From Bacteroidota bacterium (GTDB lineage: Bacteria; Bacteroidota; Bacteroidia; Bacteroidales; VadinHA17): a DNA stretch of 64,000 nt. This document shows, one piece after another, positions 45,834 to 55,303 of this stretch. The notes below the pieces were generated by a model. That model was not told the DNA's origin. It did no database searches and was given only the letters and a program-made list of their open reading frames with translations. The stretch is taken from positions 1 through 64,000 of the forward strand of contig JAKPOU010000041.1 in assembly GCA_029547705.1 (NCBI GenBank), given 5' to 3'. Position numbers and translations under genes: made by a program. Position 1 is the first letter of the stretch; every line of letters starts with the position of its first letter.

Positions 45834-46946
45834 TCAGACACCAAATAATTTTCGTCTGATTTCAACTGCATGGTACCGGCATACCTCACTGCAGCAGAAA
45901 CAACGTATGCACTGCCTGTCGTTAAGGACGACATGGTTTTTCTTCTCAGGATGCATTCTGATTGCATTTACCGGACATATTCTGATGCATTCCATACAGC
46001 CGGTACAGTTTCTGTGTATAAATACCGGTCTTCTCTGAATTCTTCGTATACGTTTGAACCTGTTGAATATAAAACTATACAGGGTGTTTTTTGACCCTGA
46101 TTCGATTATCCTTTTGAAGTCTTTCTTTACCAGTGATTCCGGTTCCGGTCCGTCATAAATTATTTCACCCGGGTCCCTGAGCCATTTTCCCCGGGCCAGG
46201 GCCACAGTATTTGTCGGAATTTCAAGAGGATCGTAATCTGCCAGAGTTGTTGCGATTATATCCAGCGCAAGAGGATTCGCTGATCCTATAAGAACACCAA
46301 TGCTTACCGGAATTCCCTGTCCCGGACCGGGACCTTCCATCCCCCTTACTGCATCCATAAGAAAAAAATGAGGCAATACTGATTCATTGAGATCAACAAG
46401 AAATTCTGCAAACCTGTCCCTGTCCTGGTGAATTGCATGCTGGCGGGCTTTTATAAATCCCGGGACCAGTCCCAGTGTATTTTTTATTGCGCCGGTAAAG
46501 AGCATTAATTCATGATTCTTGAATTTGGGAAGTGATATTATAAGATCGGTTTCCCTCACTGCTGAAGCAATCCGTATCCGGCTGCCACCCGCTTTCACGG
46601 CAGAAGGCGAAAGCAGGAAGTCAACCCATTCCGCTCCGGTCTTTTCACAAACGGCAGTTATGCCTGAATTAACCGGCCTGAACCCCCTCATATGTATGGA
46701 TGGAGAATCGCCCACCAGGACTGTAGCTCCCTTTGACTGAAGATATATTATCATTGCTTCGACAACAGCCGGATGGGTTGATACACATTTCAGCGGATCG
46801 GAATCAGAAAGAATATTGGGCTTCAGCAGAATTTTTTTATTCCGCGGATCGGGCCCGTTGCAGCTTTCGTAAATATCTGCTATAAGATCAGTTATTTCCG
46901 TGACATTGTATTCATTACATTTTCTGATTGCTACTATTGAGTTCAT
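45834..46946 (-). CDS. DUF362 protein with two 4Fe-4S clusters
   Basis: A 370-residue iron-sulfur protein. Residues about 60-290 carry the DUF362 core (KPNILSDSDPLKCVSTHPAV, PKFKNHELMLFTGAIKNTLG). The C-terminal 70 residues hold two ferredoxin motifs, CTGCMECIRICP and CIRCFCCSEVC, each with four Cys for a 4Fe-4S cluster. The family is thought to be an electron carrier or maturation factor, not yet well defined. It overlaps the rlmN gene by four bases and is transcribed first. Confidence 0.82.
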   Translation of the reverse strand: MNSIVAIRKCNEYNVTEITDLIADIYESCNGPDPRNKKILLKPNILSDSDPLKCVSTHPAVVEAMIIYLQSKGATVLVGDSPSIHMRGFRPVNSGITAVCEKTGAEWVDFLLSPSAVKAGGSRIRIASAVRETDLIISLPKFKNHELMLFTGAIKNTLGLVPGFIKARQHAIHQDRDRFAEFLVDLNESVLPHFFLMDAVRGMEGPGPGQGIPVSIGVLIGSANPLALDIIATTLADYDPLEIPTNTVALARGKWLRDPGEIIYDGPEPESLVKKDFKRIIESGSKNTLYSFIFNRFKRIRRIQRRPVFIHRNCTGCMECIRICPVNAIRMHPEKKNHVVLNDRQCIRCFCCSEVCRYHAVEIRRKLFGV

Positions 46947-47983
46947 TCAGTTAGTTTTTTCTGTTTATTTTGTTCCAGGGTTGAGAGCAATCCGCATGCA
47001 GCACCAATGTCTTCACCTCGGGATGCCCTTACGGTAGCAGGAATCCCCTTCTTGTTGAGGGCATCCCTGAAACGTTCTGCTTCTGCCTGATCCGGACTCT
47101 TCAGTTCTGTTCCGGGTATTTCATGAAAGCGGATAATGTTTATCCGGCATTTAAGGCCGCTGATGAGACGGACCAGTTCCCTGACATGTGCCGGGGTGTC
47201 ATTCAAACCGCTGAAAAGTATGTATTCAAAGGATATTCTTCGTTGTCCGGTAAAATCATATTCCCTTACTATATCAATCACATCCCTGATCCGGCTGGAT
47301 CTCTGTACGGGCATGAGCCTTTCCCGCTCATCGTCGAAGGGTGAATGAAGGCTTATTGCAAGGTGGCAGCGGCTTTTGTCGAGGAATTCCCTTATCCTGT
47401 TTTTCAATCCTATGGTACTCAGTGTGATCCTTTTGGGACTCCATCCGTATCCCCAGTCAGCAGTAAGGATCTCCAGACTTTTAAGTACCTCCCCAATATT
47501 GTCGAGAGGTTCCCCCATTCCCATGTACACAATATTCGTGATCATGCCGAACTCCGGAATACTGCGGAACTGGTTGAGTATCTCGTTCGATGAGAGATTC
47601 CCCTGGAAGAGTTGTCTGCCGGTCATGCAAAAAATGCAGGCCATCCTGCATCCGGCCTGCGAGGAGATACACAGGGTAGCCCTGTTCTTTTCGGGAATAT
47701 AGGCTGACTCGATGTATTTGCCGGAGAGCACTTTGAAAAGGTATTTTTTTGTTCCGTCCCTGCTTTCCGTAACACCTGCCGGAGGGGAAAGACCGATCTC
47801 ATACTCCTCAGACAATCTTTCCCTCATCTTTTTGGAGAGGTTTGTCATCTCATCAAGCGTATTAATCTCTTTCCCGTACAGCCAGCCGGCGATCTGTTTT
47901 GCGGAATAGCCCGGCAGACCAGCCTTTTTTGTTACAGCAACAAGTTCGTCCAGCGTTTTACCGTAAAGCTTCTCCTTACTCAC
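46943..47983 (-). CDS. rlmN: 23S rRNA/tRNA (adenine C2) methyltransferase RlmN
   Basis: A 346-residue radical-SAM enzyme that methylates C2 of A2503 in 23S rRNA and A37 in tRNA. It shows the cluster motif CRMACIFCMTG (CxxxCxxC), GMGEPL, and the C-terminal Cys in GAACGLL used in the covalent intermediate. Length is normal. It overlaps the upstream DUF362 gene, which suggests co-expression. Confidence 0.93.
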   Translation of the reverse strand: MSKEKLYGKTLDELVAVTKKAGLPGYSAKQIAGWLYGKEINTLDEMTNLSKKMRERLSEEYEIGLSPPAGVTESRDGTKKYLFKVLSGKYIESAYIPEKNRATLCISSQAGCRMACIFCMTGRQLFQGNLSSNEILNQFRSIPEFGMITNIVYMGMGEPLDNIGEVLKSLEILTADWGYGWSPKRITLSTIGLKNRIREFLDKSRCHLAISLHSPFDDERERLMPVQRSSRIRDVIDIVREYDFTGQRRISFEYILFSGLNDTPAHVRELVRLISGLKCRINIIRFHEIPGTELKSPDQAEAERFRDALNKKGIPATVRASRGEDIGAACGLLSTLEQNKQKKLTE

Positions 47984-48019
47984 AATTGTGAATTTCTGAT
48001 TCTGGTTTTCAATGTCCTG

Positions 48020-48502
48020 TTAATTAAATCCGTACCCTGCTTTCTGAAGATCCTTTACTGATCTGAAGGGATTGGGTGGTTTAAGATATCTGTTCAGATG
48101 ATTGTAAATCTTCATTCTTATCTCTTTGGCTTCTTTATAATCCATTCTGTCAAAGGAGTGTCCGCCTGGCATATTTTCAAATATTTCATATGAAAAACCG
48201 CTTTTCCCTTCTGCCCTGAAAGATTTTATCAGGTGTTCCACTTCGAGCACATTAACATCCTCATCGTTTGTATTAGTGTGAATCAGCAGCGGAGTTCCAC
48301 GGTATTTCTTCACCTGCCATGCCGGAGATCTTTTTCGGTATTCGGCAGCTACAACAACATAGCCCTGTGAAATCATTTCCCTGATGATGTCCGCTGAGAT
48401 TTCCTCAATGGCTTTCATCAACTCTGTTGTCCCCGGCTGTGAATTCAGTTTGCAGGGCAGGAGAAGGAATACTGAAAGGATAATCGGGGTGTAAGCTTTC
48501 AT
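48020..48502 (-). pseudogene. Internally deleted alpha/beta-hydrolase (S9-like)
   Basis: A 160-residue open frame with an intact signal peptide (ends KLNSQ). It starts like an S9/dienelactone-type hydrolase (MISQGYVVVAAEYR) and then jumps to the C-terminal part of one: KYRGTPLLIHTNTNDEDVNV (the acid Asp region) and NMPGGHSFDRMD (the His region). The segment that should hold the nucleophile elbow G-x-S-x-G is missing, so about 110 residues have been lost without breaking the frame. The protein could be made but should be inactive as a hydrolase. A short in-frame deletion between the two similar sequences ending in EYR is the simplest explanation. Confidence 0.75.
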
Positions 48503-48625
48503 GGCTGAATTATATTTAATTGGTTTATGAATAACGGATTACGGCGATGTGTTTTCAGGCATATGTTCATTCATTTTACTCCTCTTTGTAAGAAGAGGGA
48601 TTTATATTTCCAATGGCAATTGTGA

Positions 48626-49405
48626 TCAGATATCTAATTTACCTTCGTATACAAAAGTGGCAGGTCCGGTCAGCCAGATGTTTCTGATCATCTTATTGTC
48701 TATTTCAAATTCTACTCTGAGGTTGCCGCCGCGTGCCCTGACATCAACCGGGGATGTGCCAAAATGTCCTTTCAGAACTGAAGCAATGGCAGATGCTGTC
48801 ACGCCTGTGCCGCATGCCAGGGTTTCATCTTCAACACCTCTTTCGAATGTTCTTATTTTAAGTCCATTGTCAATAACCTGGACAAAATTTACATTGGTTC
48901 CGCCTGGTGCGAATTTTTCAGACCATCTTATCCTTTTCCCTTCCTCGTATACATTCAGACTGTCAACGTCATCAGTGAAAAGGATATAATGTGGCGACCC
49001 GGTATCGATAAAATAATTGTCATCCACTAATTTGTGGTCACTTACATCAGCCATCTGAAGCCTGACGGTGTCATTGTCCACCTTTGCCTGATGGAGGCCG
49101 TCGAAGGCCATAAATTCCTGCTCTTTTCCGGCTATTCCGTGTTTCATGGCAAAATGGGCTGCGCATCTTCCTCCGTTTCCGCACATTGAGCCAAGTTTAC
49201 CGTCGGAATTGAAATATTTCATTTCGTAATCATGTCCTTTAATTTCTGAAATGAGAATCAATCCGTCAGCCCCTATGCCGAATCTCCGGTCGCATAATCT
49301 GTTAATAAGAACTGAATTGTCAGGGTTAATTATATTCTTCCGATTATCTATGATAACGAAATCGTTACCCGCTCCCTGGTATTTGTTAAAAGTGACTGTC
49401 ATCAT
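48626..49405 (-). CDS. dapF: Diaminopimelate epimerase
   Basis: A 259-residue racemase that converts LL- to meso-diaminopimelate for lysine and peptidoglycan synthesis. The two catalytic Cys are visible, in SMCGNGGRCAAH (about residue 75) and ETLACGTGVTASA (about 207). Length is slightly below the usual 275. ATG codons at 49405 and 49402 are both possible. Confidence 0.95.
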   Translation of the reverse strand: MMTVTFNKYQGAGNDFVIIDNRKNIINPDNSVLINRLCDRRFGIGADGLILISEIKGHDYEMKYFNSDGKLGSMCGNGGRCAAHFAMKHGIAGKEQEFMAFDGLHQAKVDNDTVRLQMADVSDHKLVDDNYFIDTGSPHYILFTDDVDSLNVYEEGKRIRWSEKFAPGGTNVNFVQVIDNGLKIRTFERGVEDETLACGTGVTASAIASVLKGHFGTSPVDVRARGGNLRVEFEIDNKMIRNIWLTGPATFVYEGKLDI

Positions 49406-49577
49406 TGTTAAAGTGTTGTTAATTCATTCTAAAATATTGAAGCTCATAGAAAAAATGCACGATCTTTGTAAAACAATATTCACAGAAAATGGTTATAAAG
49501 ATATCAATCTTTTATCAGGCATAAAATCTGAAAAAAGAACGGAGAATAACCAGAGGAAAATTTAAAACTTTAAAGAT

Positions 49578-51029
49578 ATGAAAGGCAGAAATTTATTGGG
49601 TGCACTACTTATGGCTGTCCTGGGAGCTGCAATAGCACTGTTTGCTTATACCAGAATTGCTGACAAACCGGCCGTGGTAGTTGCAAAAGACAGTTCCCGG
49701 ACCGAGGCTTCCGAGGCGAGAGCTTATCTTACGGCTCTTCAGGACCTTCCCGGGCAGGTTGATTTTACCTATGCAGCAGAGCAGACAGTACATGCAGTGG
49801 TCCATGTCCGGACAAAATCCATGGTTCAGCAGCCGAGCAATCCGATCATGGAATGGTTCTACGGCGATCGTTACCGGAGCAGGCCCAGGGAAGTTGCAGG
49901 CTACGGATCAGGAGTGATAATATCCTCAGACGGATATATAATTACAAATAACCATGTTATTGAGGATGCCGAAAATATTGAAGTAAAACTGAATGACAAC
50001 AGGGTTTTCAGTGCAGAACTGATAGGCCGTGATCCGAGCACGGATATAGCCCTCCTGAAAATAAAGGCTGAAAACCTTTCCTTCCTGAAATACGGAGATT
50101 CGGATAAGCTGAAGGTGGGAGAGTGGGTTCTGGCAGTGGGCAATCCCTTCAATCTTACCTCAACCGTCACCGCCGGTATTGTAAGTGCCAAGGGACGGAA
50201 CCTGGGCATTCTTGACAATGATTACAGGATTGAATCCTTTATCCAGACCGATGCCGCACTGAACATGGGTAACAGCGGCGGAGCACTCGTTGACACCAGG
50301 GGATTGCTTGTGGGAATAACCTCTGCTATCTATTCCCCCAGCGGTGCATATGCAGGTAATTCCTTTGCCATTCCGGTAAGTATCGTGCAAAAGGTGGTTG
50401 ATGATCTAAGACAGTACGGAGAGGTTCAGCGCGCACTGATAGGCGTTAATATAACCGATGTGACTTCCGAAATTGCGGAACAGAAAAAACTGCCCGAGGT
50501 TAAGGGTGCAATGATTACAGAAGTGCGTGAGGGAGGTTCCGCGGCAGATGCCAATCTCAAAAAGGATGATGTGATCATAAGGTTTGACGGTGTCGTGGTG
50601 AATAATGCCACCGAGCTTCAGGAACAGGTCGGAAAGCACCGTCCGGGTGACAGGGTAAGTATCACATTTATCAGAAACGGAAAGGAAAACACAGCTTCGC
50701 TGACTCTTAAGAATATTTCCGGAACAACCGATGTGGTTCCCCGCGGTTCAGGTAGCGGTGCGGTGTTCGGAGCAAGATTTGAGCCAGTGAGTCAGGCTGA
50801 TAAAAGATCGTACGGCATTAACAGCGGCGTTAAAATTGTTGAGATAGGTGACGGACTTTTCAGGGATCTGGGAATAAGACGGGGTACAATAATTACAGCT
50901 GTCAACAATAAAAAGGTAAACAGTTCTGATGATGTTCGCTCGGCGGCAGGAACAAGCGAGAGATCACTTAAATCAATTGCCGGTATTACCCCGGAAGGAA
51001 GGGAATTCCACTTCCAGTACGGAAACTGA
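49578..51029 (+). CDS. DegP/DegQ-type periplasmic serine protease with two PDZ domains
   Basis: A 483-residue trypsin-fold protease. A single N-terminal membrane segment or signal (about 4-23) precedes the protease domain. The triad is present: His in ITNNHVIEDAE, Asp in DPSTDIALLKI, Ser in NMGNSGGALVD. PDZ 1 (about 275-365) has the carboxylate loop RALIGVNITDV and PDZ 2 (about 400-483) starts near YGINSGVKI. It degrades misfolded envelope proteins. It ends at a hairpin (51045-51075). Confidence 0.92.
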   Translation: MKGRNLLGALLMAVLGAAIALFAYTRIADKPAVVVAKDSSRTEASEARAYLTALQDLPGQVDFTYAAEQTVHAVVHVRTKSMVQQPSNPIMEWFYGDRYRSRPREVAGYGSGVIISSDGYIITNNHVIEDAENIEVKLNDNRVFSAELIGRDPSTDIALLKIKAENLSFLKYGDSDKLKVGEWVLAVGNPFNLTSTVTAGIVSAKGRNLGILDNDYRIESFIQTDAALNMGNSGGALVDTRGLLVGITSAIYSPSGAYAGNSFAIPVSIVQKVVDDLRQYGEVQRALIGVNITDVTSEIAEQKKLPEVKGAMITEVREGGSAADANLKKDDVIIRFDGVVVNNATELQEQVGKHRPGDRVSITFIRNGKENTASLTLKNISGTTDVVPRGSGSGAVFGARFEPVSQADKRSYGINSGVKIVEIGDGLFRDLGIRRGTIITAVNNKKVNSSDDVRSAAGTSERSLKSIAGITPEGREFHFQYGN

Positions 51030-51044
51030 GACATGACCATGATT

Positions 51045-51075
51045 CAGGAACCTGTTCAATGAGTTCAGGTTCCTG
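51045..51075 (+). terminator. Hairpin terminator after the protease gene
   Basis: CAGGAACCTG (51045-51054) pairs perfectly with CAGGTTCCTG (51066-51075). It lies 16 bases after the stop; only a weak T run follows. Confidence 0.65.
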
Positions 51076-51084
51076 TGCTGTTTC

Positions 51085-51138
51085 GGATCCGGCACGTCCG
51101 GCGGCTGCAGAGTTAACAGCCGCCCTGTATCCGGATCC
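51085..51138. repeat. Nested perfect inverted repeat upstream of rpoD
   Basis: GGATCCGG (51085-51092) pairs with CCGGATCC (51131-51138), and inside it GGCGGCTG (51100-51107) pairs with CAGCCGCC (51117-51124). It could be a second terminator stage (followed by ATATTTTTCC) or a repetitive palindromic element. Only one copy is recognised in the window. Confidence 0.6.
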
Positions 51139-51246
51139 TGATATTTTTCCTGAATCTGAAAACGAATATGGAAAATATTATAAACAACAGAGTAACAGGG
51201 ATTTGAATTATTAACATTTTTCTGTTAACAACAACTGTTAAAAATT

Positions 51247-51277
51247 TTTGTTATTGTATAGTATAATATTAACTTTG
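51247..51277 (+). promoter_or_regulatory. rpoD promoter, consensus -33/-7
   Basis: TTTG (51247-51250), a 19-base spacer, and TAACTTTG (51270-51277) match the Bacteroidota consensus exactly. The ATG at 51297 is 20 bases downstream, giving a short leader. This is the best promoter in the window and supports the phylum assignment. Confidence 0.75.
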
Positions 51278-51296
51278 CGACAATTTTTCAAAAAGC

Positions 51297-52157
51297 ATGA
51301 GACAGCTTAAAATTACCAAGTCCATAACGAACAGAGAGAGTGCATCACTTGACAAGTACTTGCAGGAAATTGGTAAAGAGGAGTTGATATCGGTAGAAGA
51401 AGAGGTTGAACTGGCTCAGCGAATAAAAAAGGGAGACAGGTATGCTCTCGAAAAACTCACCAAGGCAAATCTCCGTTTCGTAGTTTCCGTTGCCAAACAG
51501 TACCAGAATCAGGGTCTGAGTCTTCCTGACCTTATCAATGAAGGCAATCTCGGTCTGATAAAGGCTGCGGAAAAATTTGATGAAACGAGGGGTTTCAAGT
51601 TTATATCCTATGCTGTGTGGTGGATCAGGCAGTCAATACTGCAGGCACTTGCAGAACAGTCCAGAATAGTAAGGCTGCCCCTCAACCAGGTAGGGTCGTT
51701 GAACAAGATCAATAAGGCATTCTCGAGGTTTGAACAGGAGAATGAACGTGCTCCGACCGCTGAAGAACTTGCAGAAGTTCTTGAACTTCCCAAGGAAAAG
51801 GTGACGGATACACTGAAGGTTTCAGGCAGGCATATTTCTGTTGATGCCCCTTTCATTGAGGGTGAAGACAACAGCCTTCTTGACGTCCTTACGAATATTG
51901 ATTCACCTGTTGCCGACAAACTGCTGATGGATGAATCATTATCCAGGGAAATATACCGTGCACTTGCCACACTTACTGAACGGGAAAGGGATATAATCAG
52001 ATACTTTTTCGGCATAGGATGCCAGGAGATGACGCTTGAGGAAATAGGGGAGAAATTCGGCCTGACCCGCGAAAGGGTAAGGCAGATAAAGGAAAAGGCC
52101 ATCCGCAGGCTCAGGCACACATCGCGGAGTAAACTTCTGAAGGGTTATTTAGGTTAG
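51297..52157 (+). CDS. rpoD: Primary RNA polymerase sigma factor
   Basis: A 286-residue group 1 sigma factor of the short Bacteroidota type, lacking the long region 1.1. Region 1.2 starts [14 protein letters not shown], region 2 carries [10 protein letters not shown] for -10 recognition, region 3 is [16 protein letters not shown], and region 4 has the helix-turn-helix [21 protein letters not shown]. It directs the core enzyme to housekeeping promoters. The short leader and consensus promoter fit high expression. Confidence 0.95.
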   Translation: MRQLKITKSITNRESASLDKYLQEIGKEELISVEEEVELAQRIKKGDRYALEKLTKANLRFVVSVAKQYQNQGLSLPDLINEGNLGLIKAAEKFDETRGFKFISYAVWWIRQSILQALAEQSRIVRLPLNQVGSLNKINKAFSRFEQENERAPTAEELAEVLELPKEKVTDTLKVSGRHISVDAPFIEGEDNSLLDVLTNIDSPVADKLLMDESLSREIYRALATLTERERDIIRYFFGIGCQEMTLEEIGEKFGLTRERVRQIKEKAIRRLRHTSRSKLLKGYLG

Positions 52158-52180
52158 TATACCGGAAATTTCCGGAAAGA

Positions 52181-52206
52181 AGAGGCGCCTGGGAGCGCCT
52201 TTTCTT
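52181..52206 (+). terminator. Rho-independent terminator of rpoD
   Basis: AGGCGC (52183-52188) pairs with GCGCCT (52195-52200), followed by TTTTCTT. A perfect 14-base palindrome (52162-52175, CCGGAAATTTCCGG) lies just before it. Confidence 0.75.
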
Positions 52207-52282
52207 ATTGATGGCCGGAAAACACTGACGGAACAGGTCAGGCGGAAGCCTTTCAGACTTCACCAGGCAAAGAGATAATTTC

Positions 52283-52290
52283 TAACTTTA
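52283..52290 (+). promoter_or_regulatory. Probable -7 box of uvrB
   Basis: TAACTTTA is one base off TAnnTTTG and lies 37 bases before the uvrB ATG. No good -33 box is seen. Confidence 0.4.
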
Positions 52291-52326
52291 CTTTTTAAAA
52301 CAAGAACATACAGTTAAGCGGAAATA

Positions 52327-54348
52327 ATGAAATTCAAACTGATATCGGATTTTGTTCCCACGGGCGATCAGCCGGAGGCAATCAGACAGCTTGCCGAAGG
52401 ACTGGAAAAGGGTGTTCCGTATCAGACTCTGCTGGGGGTAACCGGTTCCGGCAAGACTTTTACAATAGCAAACGTTATAGAAAAGGCACAGCGGCCAGTT
52501 CTGGTACTTAGTCATAATAAAACCCTTGCAGCCCAGCTCTATGGCGAATTCAGACAGTTTTTCCCGGAGAACCGTGTTGAATATTTCGTTTCATACTATG
52601 ATTATTATCAGCCCGAAGCATATCTGCCTGTTACTGATACCTATATTGAAAAGGACCTGTCGATAAACGAAGATATTGAAAAACTGAGGCTCAGTACAAC
52701 ATCCGCACTCCTGTCGGGCAGAAAGGATGTGCTTGTGGTCTCTTCCGTTTCCTGTCTTTACGGGATCGGCAATCCGGATGATTATCATTCCAATACCGTA
52801 CACCTTGAAACCGGGAAAAAAACCGGGCGGAACCAGTTTCTCAGGAAACTGGTTGACAGCCTGTATTCACGGAATGAGCTTGAATTCAGGCACGGCACAT
52901 TCAGGGTTAGAGGGGATACGGTTGATATTTTTCCTGCCTATGCCGACATAGCTGTCAGGGTGATTTTCTTTGGTGACCAGGTTGAAGAAATCTATACATT
53001 TGATCCCCAAAGCGGTGATGTTTTTGAAAAGCTCGATGACTATATCATTTATCCGGCCAATATATTTGTCACGACCCGTGACAGGATAAATCAGGCAGTA
53101 GGCATGATACAGGATGACCTGGTGAAGCAGGTGATATATTTCAATGACATAGGGAAGAAGGAAGAGGCAAAAAGGCTTGAGCAGAGGGTGTCGTATGATC
53201 TTGAAATGATTAAGGAACTGGGTTATTGCAGCGGTATAGAGAATTATTCCCGCTATTTTGACGGCCGTCCGGCCGGCACCAGACCATTCTGCCTTCTTGA
53301 TTATTTTCCGCGGGATTTCATAACGGTCATTGATGAAAGCCATGTGAGCATTCCCCAGATCAGGGGCATGTACGGCGGAGATCATTCACGGAAACAGACA
53401 CTGGTTGAATACGGCTTCAGATTGCCTGCGGCCCTGGATAACAGGCCCCTGCGTATAGAAGAGTTTGAGTCTCTTACAGGTCAGGTGATTTATGTGAGTG
53501 CAACTCCTGCAGATTATGAACTTGAAAAAAGCGAGGGAGTGTTCGTCGACCAGGTTCTGAGACCTACGGGCCTGCTGGATCCTCCCGTGGAGGTAAGGCC
53601 GACACTGAATCAGATAGATCACCTTATGGATGAAATAAGAGAGCGGGCCCTGGCAGGTGAGAGAACTCTTGTCACAACCATAACCAAGAGAATGGCCGAA
53701 GAGCTCAATGCCTATTTCATAAAGTTCGATATTAAAAGCAGATACATCCATTCGGACATCGATACAATTGAACGCATAGAGATTATGGAAGGACTGAGGG
53801 CTGGCACGTTTGATGTTCTTGTGGGGGTGAATCTTCTGCGTGAAGGACTGGATCTGCCGGAAGTATCGCTGGTAGCCATCCTCGATGCTGACAAGGAAGG
53901 CTTTCTGAGATCCGCCAGATCACTTACACAGACTGCCGGGAGAGCTGCCCGTAACCTGAACGGGAAAGTTATAATGTATGCCGACACTGTAACCAACAGT
54001 ATGCAGATGACGATCAATGAAACAGACCGAAGGCGGGAAAAGCAGTTGAAATACAATGCAGAAATGGGTATAACTCCTGCCCGGATTGTCAGAAAAACCG
54101 GAACCATCCTGGCCGGACTCAGTAAAAAGGGTGTTACGGTAAAAGCCTATATTGAACCCGGCCCTGTTGATATTGCAGCAGATCCCGTAATAAAGTACAT
54201 GAACCGTGAGGCTCTAGAGAAAGCCATTGAGGCCACAAGGAAAAAAATGGAAAAGGCAGCTTCGGAGCTTGATTTTATTGAGGCTGCAAGATTCAGGGAC
54301 GAGATGAACGGACTTCAGAAGCTGTTGAAGGGACGTCCGAAGCAGTAA
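52327..54348 (+). CDS. uvrB: Excinuclease ABC subunit B
   Basis: A 673-residue helicase-like DNA repair protein. The nucleotide site is GVTGSGKTFT, the beta-hairpin region holds YYDYYQPEAYLP, Walker B is VIDESHVS, motif VI is QTAGRAARN, and the C-terminal UVR motif is in DFIEAARFRDEM. It verifies DNA damage and recruits UvrC for incision. Normal length. Confidence 0.96.
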   Translation: MKFKLISDFVPTGDQPEAIRQLAEGLEKGVPYQTLLGVTGSGKTFTIANVIEKAQRPVLVLSHNKTLAAQLYGEFRQFFPENRVEYFVSYYDYYQPEAYLPVTDTYIEKDLSINEDIEKLRLSTTSALLSGRKDVLVVSSVSCLYGIGNPDDYHSNTVHLETGKKTGRNQFLRKLVDSLYSRNELEFRHGTFRVRGDTVDIFPAYADIAVRVIFFGDQVEEIYTFDPQSGDVFEKLDDYIIYPANIFVTTRDRINQAVGMIQDDLVKQVIYFNDIGKKEEAKRLEQRVSYDLEMIKELGYCSGIENYSRYFDGRPAGTRPFCLLDYFPRDFITVIDESHVSIPQIRGMYGGDHSRKQTLVEYGFRLPAALDNRPLRIEEFESLTGQVIYVSATPADYELEKSEGVFVDQVLRPTGLLDPPVEVRPTLNQIDHLMDEIRERALAGERTLVTTITKRMAEELNAYFIKFDIKSRYIHSDIDTIERIEIMEGLRAGTFDVLVGVNLLREGLDLPEVSLVAILDADKEGFLRSARSLTQTAGRAARNLNGKVIMYADTVTNSMQMTINETDRRREKQLKYNAEMGITPARIVRKTGTILAGLSKKGVTVKAYIEPGPVDIAADPVIKYMNREALEKAIEATRKKMEKAASELDFIEAARFRDEMNGLQKLLKGRPKQ

Positions 54349-54420
54349 CTGATATCCCGGCCTTGCCAGATCCGGGGCAGTCTGAAAAACGACTTGTGAA
54401 GCGGTTCAGAAGAGCAGGGC

Positions 54421-55254
54421 TTAACGAACTGCAGTCCAGTCACCGGTATTGCCCAGAACAGAATCCGTTACCTTGCCGGTCATCCTGTTGCCGTTGATAA
54501 AGCCTGTATATAAATAATCACCTGCCCTGAATGTTATTTCATTTCCTTTCAGTCTGCCGCCGCTGATTGAGACAGTTTTTTCACCCTGCTTAAGCCTGCC
54601 CTGCAGCATTTGATATTCCTGGGTCAGGATAAGTTCATCCCTGCCCAGTTTCCATGTGCCTTCAGCTTTTGCCGGAACAATCCACATAAGAGCAGTGTTC
54701 CAGCTGTTCCAGTTGTCTTCGGTTGTGACGTGTACGTCAGCTTCCCATTCTCCCATAGTGAAGGTGTTTGAGACAATCCTTGTGCCCGGTTTGAGTTCCA
54801 GTAGTCTCGGCCTTAACTTGAGGTTGATTTCCGGAAGGAGGAACATGGTTATTACAGTGGCCTTTGACAAATCGGTGTCGTACAGGTCGGCTTCAATGAA
54901 TTCTGCTTTCCCGCTGACACCCGCCCTTGCTGCATTTCTTTTTGAAAGGTTGACCATGTCGGGATTATATTCGATTCCCAGAGCCCTTGCACCTCTTTTG
55001 GCCGCAGATATAACTGTTCTGCCATCCCCCGAACCAAGGTCAATGACAAAATCAGAAGGAGTTACTTTTGCTATTGAAAGCATTGTATCAACAAGTTCCT
55101 GTGGTGTGGGAACCCAGACCACATCCTTGCCCTGCTGGCCTACTTCCGGTACATATTCCTCGCCCGATTTATTGCTCTGCCCTGCCAGTACCAGGGGTAC
55201 AAGAACCCATATCAGGGTCAAAACCGGAAATTTGTATTTGCTCTGTGATTTCAT
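54421..55254 (-). CDS. Exported class I SAM-dependent methyltransferase-like protein
   Basis: A 277-residue protein with a signal peptide (LTLIWVLVPLVLAGQ), then a Rossmann methyltransferase fold: VIDLGSGDGRTVISAAKRGARALGIEYN (glycine loop and acidic residue), EADLYDTDLS and VITMFLLPE. The domain binds S-adenosylmethionine. An exported SAM enzyme is odd, since SAM is cytosolic; it may be membrane-anchored or act on an envelope molecule with supplied cofactor. The C-terminal 80 residues form a beta region. It converges with uvrB. Confidence 0.72.
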   Translation of the reverse strand: MKSQSKYKFPVLTLIWVLVPLVLAGQSNKSGEEYVPEVGQQGKDVVWVPTPQELVDTMLSIAKVTPSDFVIDLGSGDGRTVISAAKRGARALGIEYNPDMVNLSKRNAARAGVSGKAEFIEADLYDTDLSKATVITMFLLPEINLKLRPRLLELKPGTRIVSNTFTMGEWEADVHVTTEDNWNSWNTALMWIVPAKAEGTWKLGRDELILTQEYQMLQGRLKQGEKTVSISGGRLKGNEITFRAGDYLYTGFINGNRMTGKVTDSVLGNTGDWTAVR

Positions 55255-55303
55255 TTCATCCTCTTTTGTTTCTGTGCTGGAAAATCAGGTAAAAATAAGT
55301 GTT

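Noticed and set aside
52162..52175. A perfect 14-base palindrome before the rpoD terminator
   Set aside because: It is short and AT-rich in the middle and falls inside the terminator region; I see no separate role.
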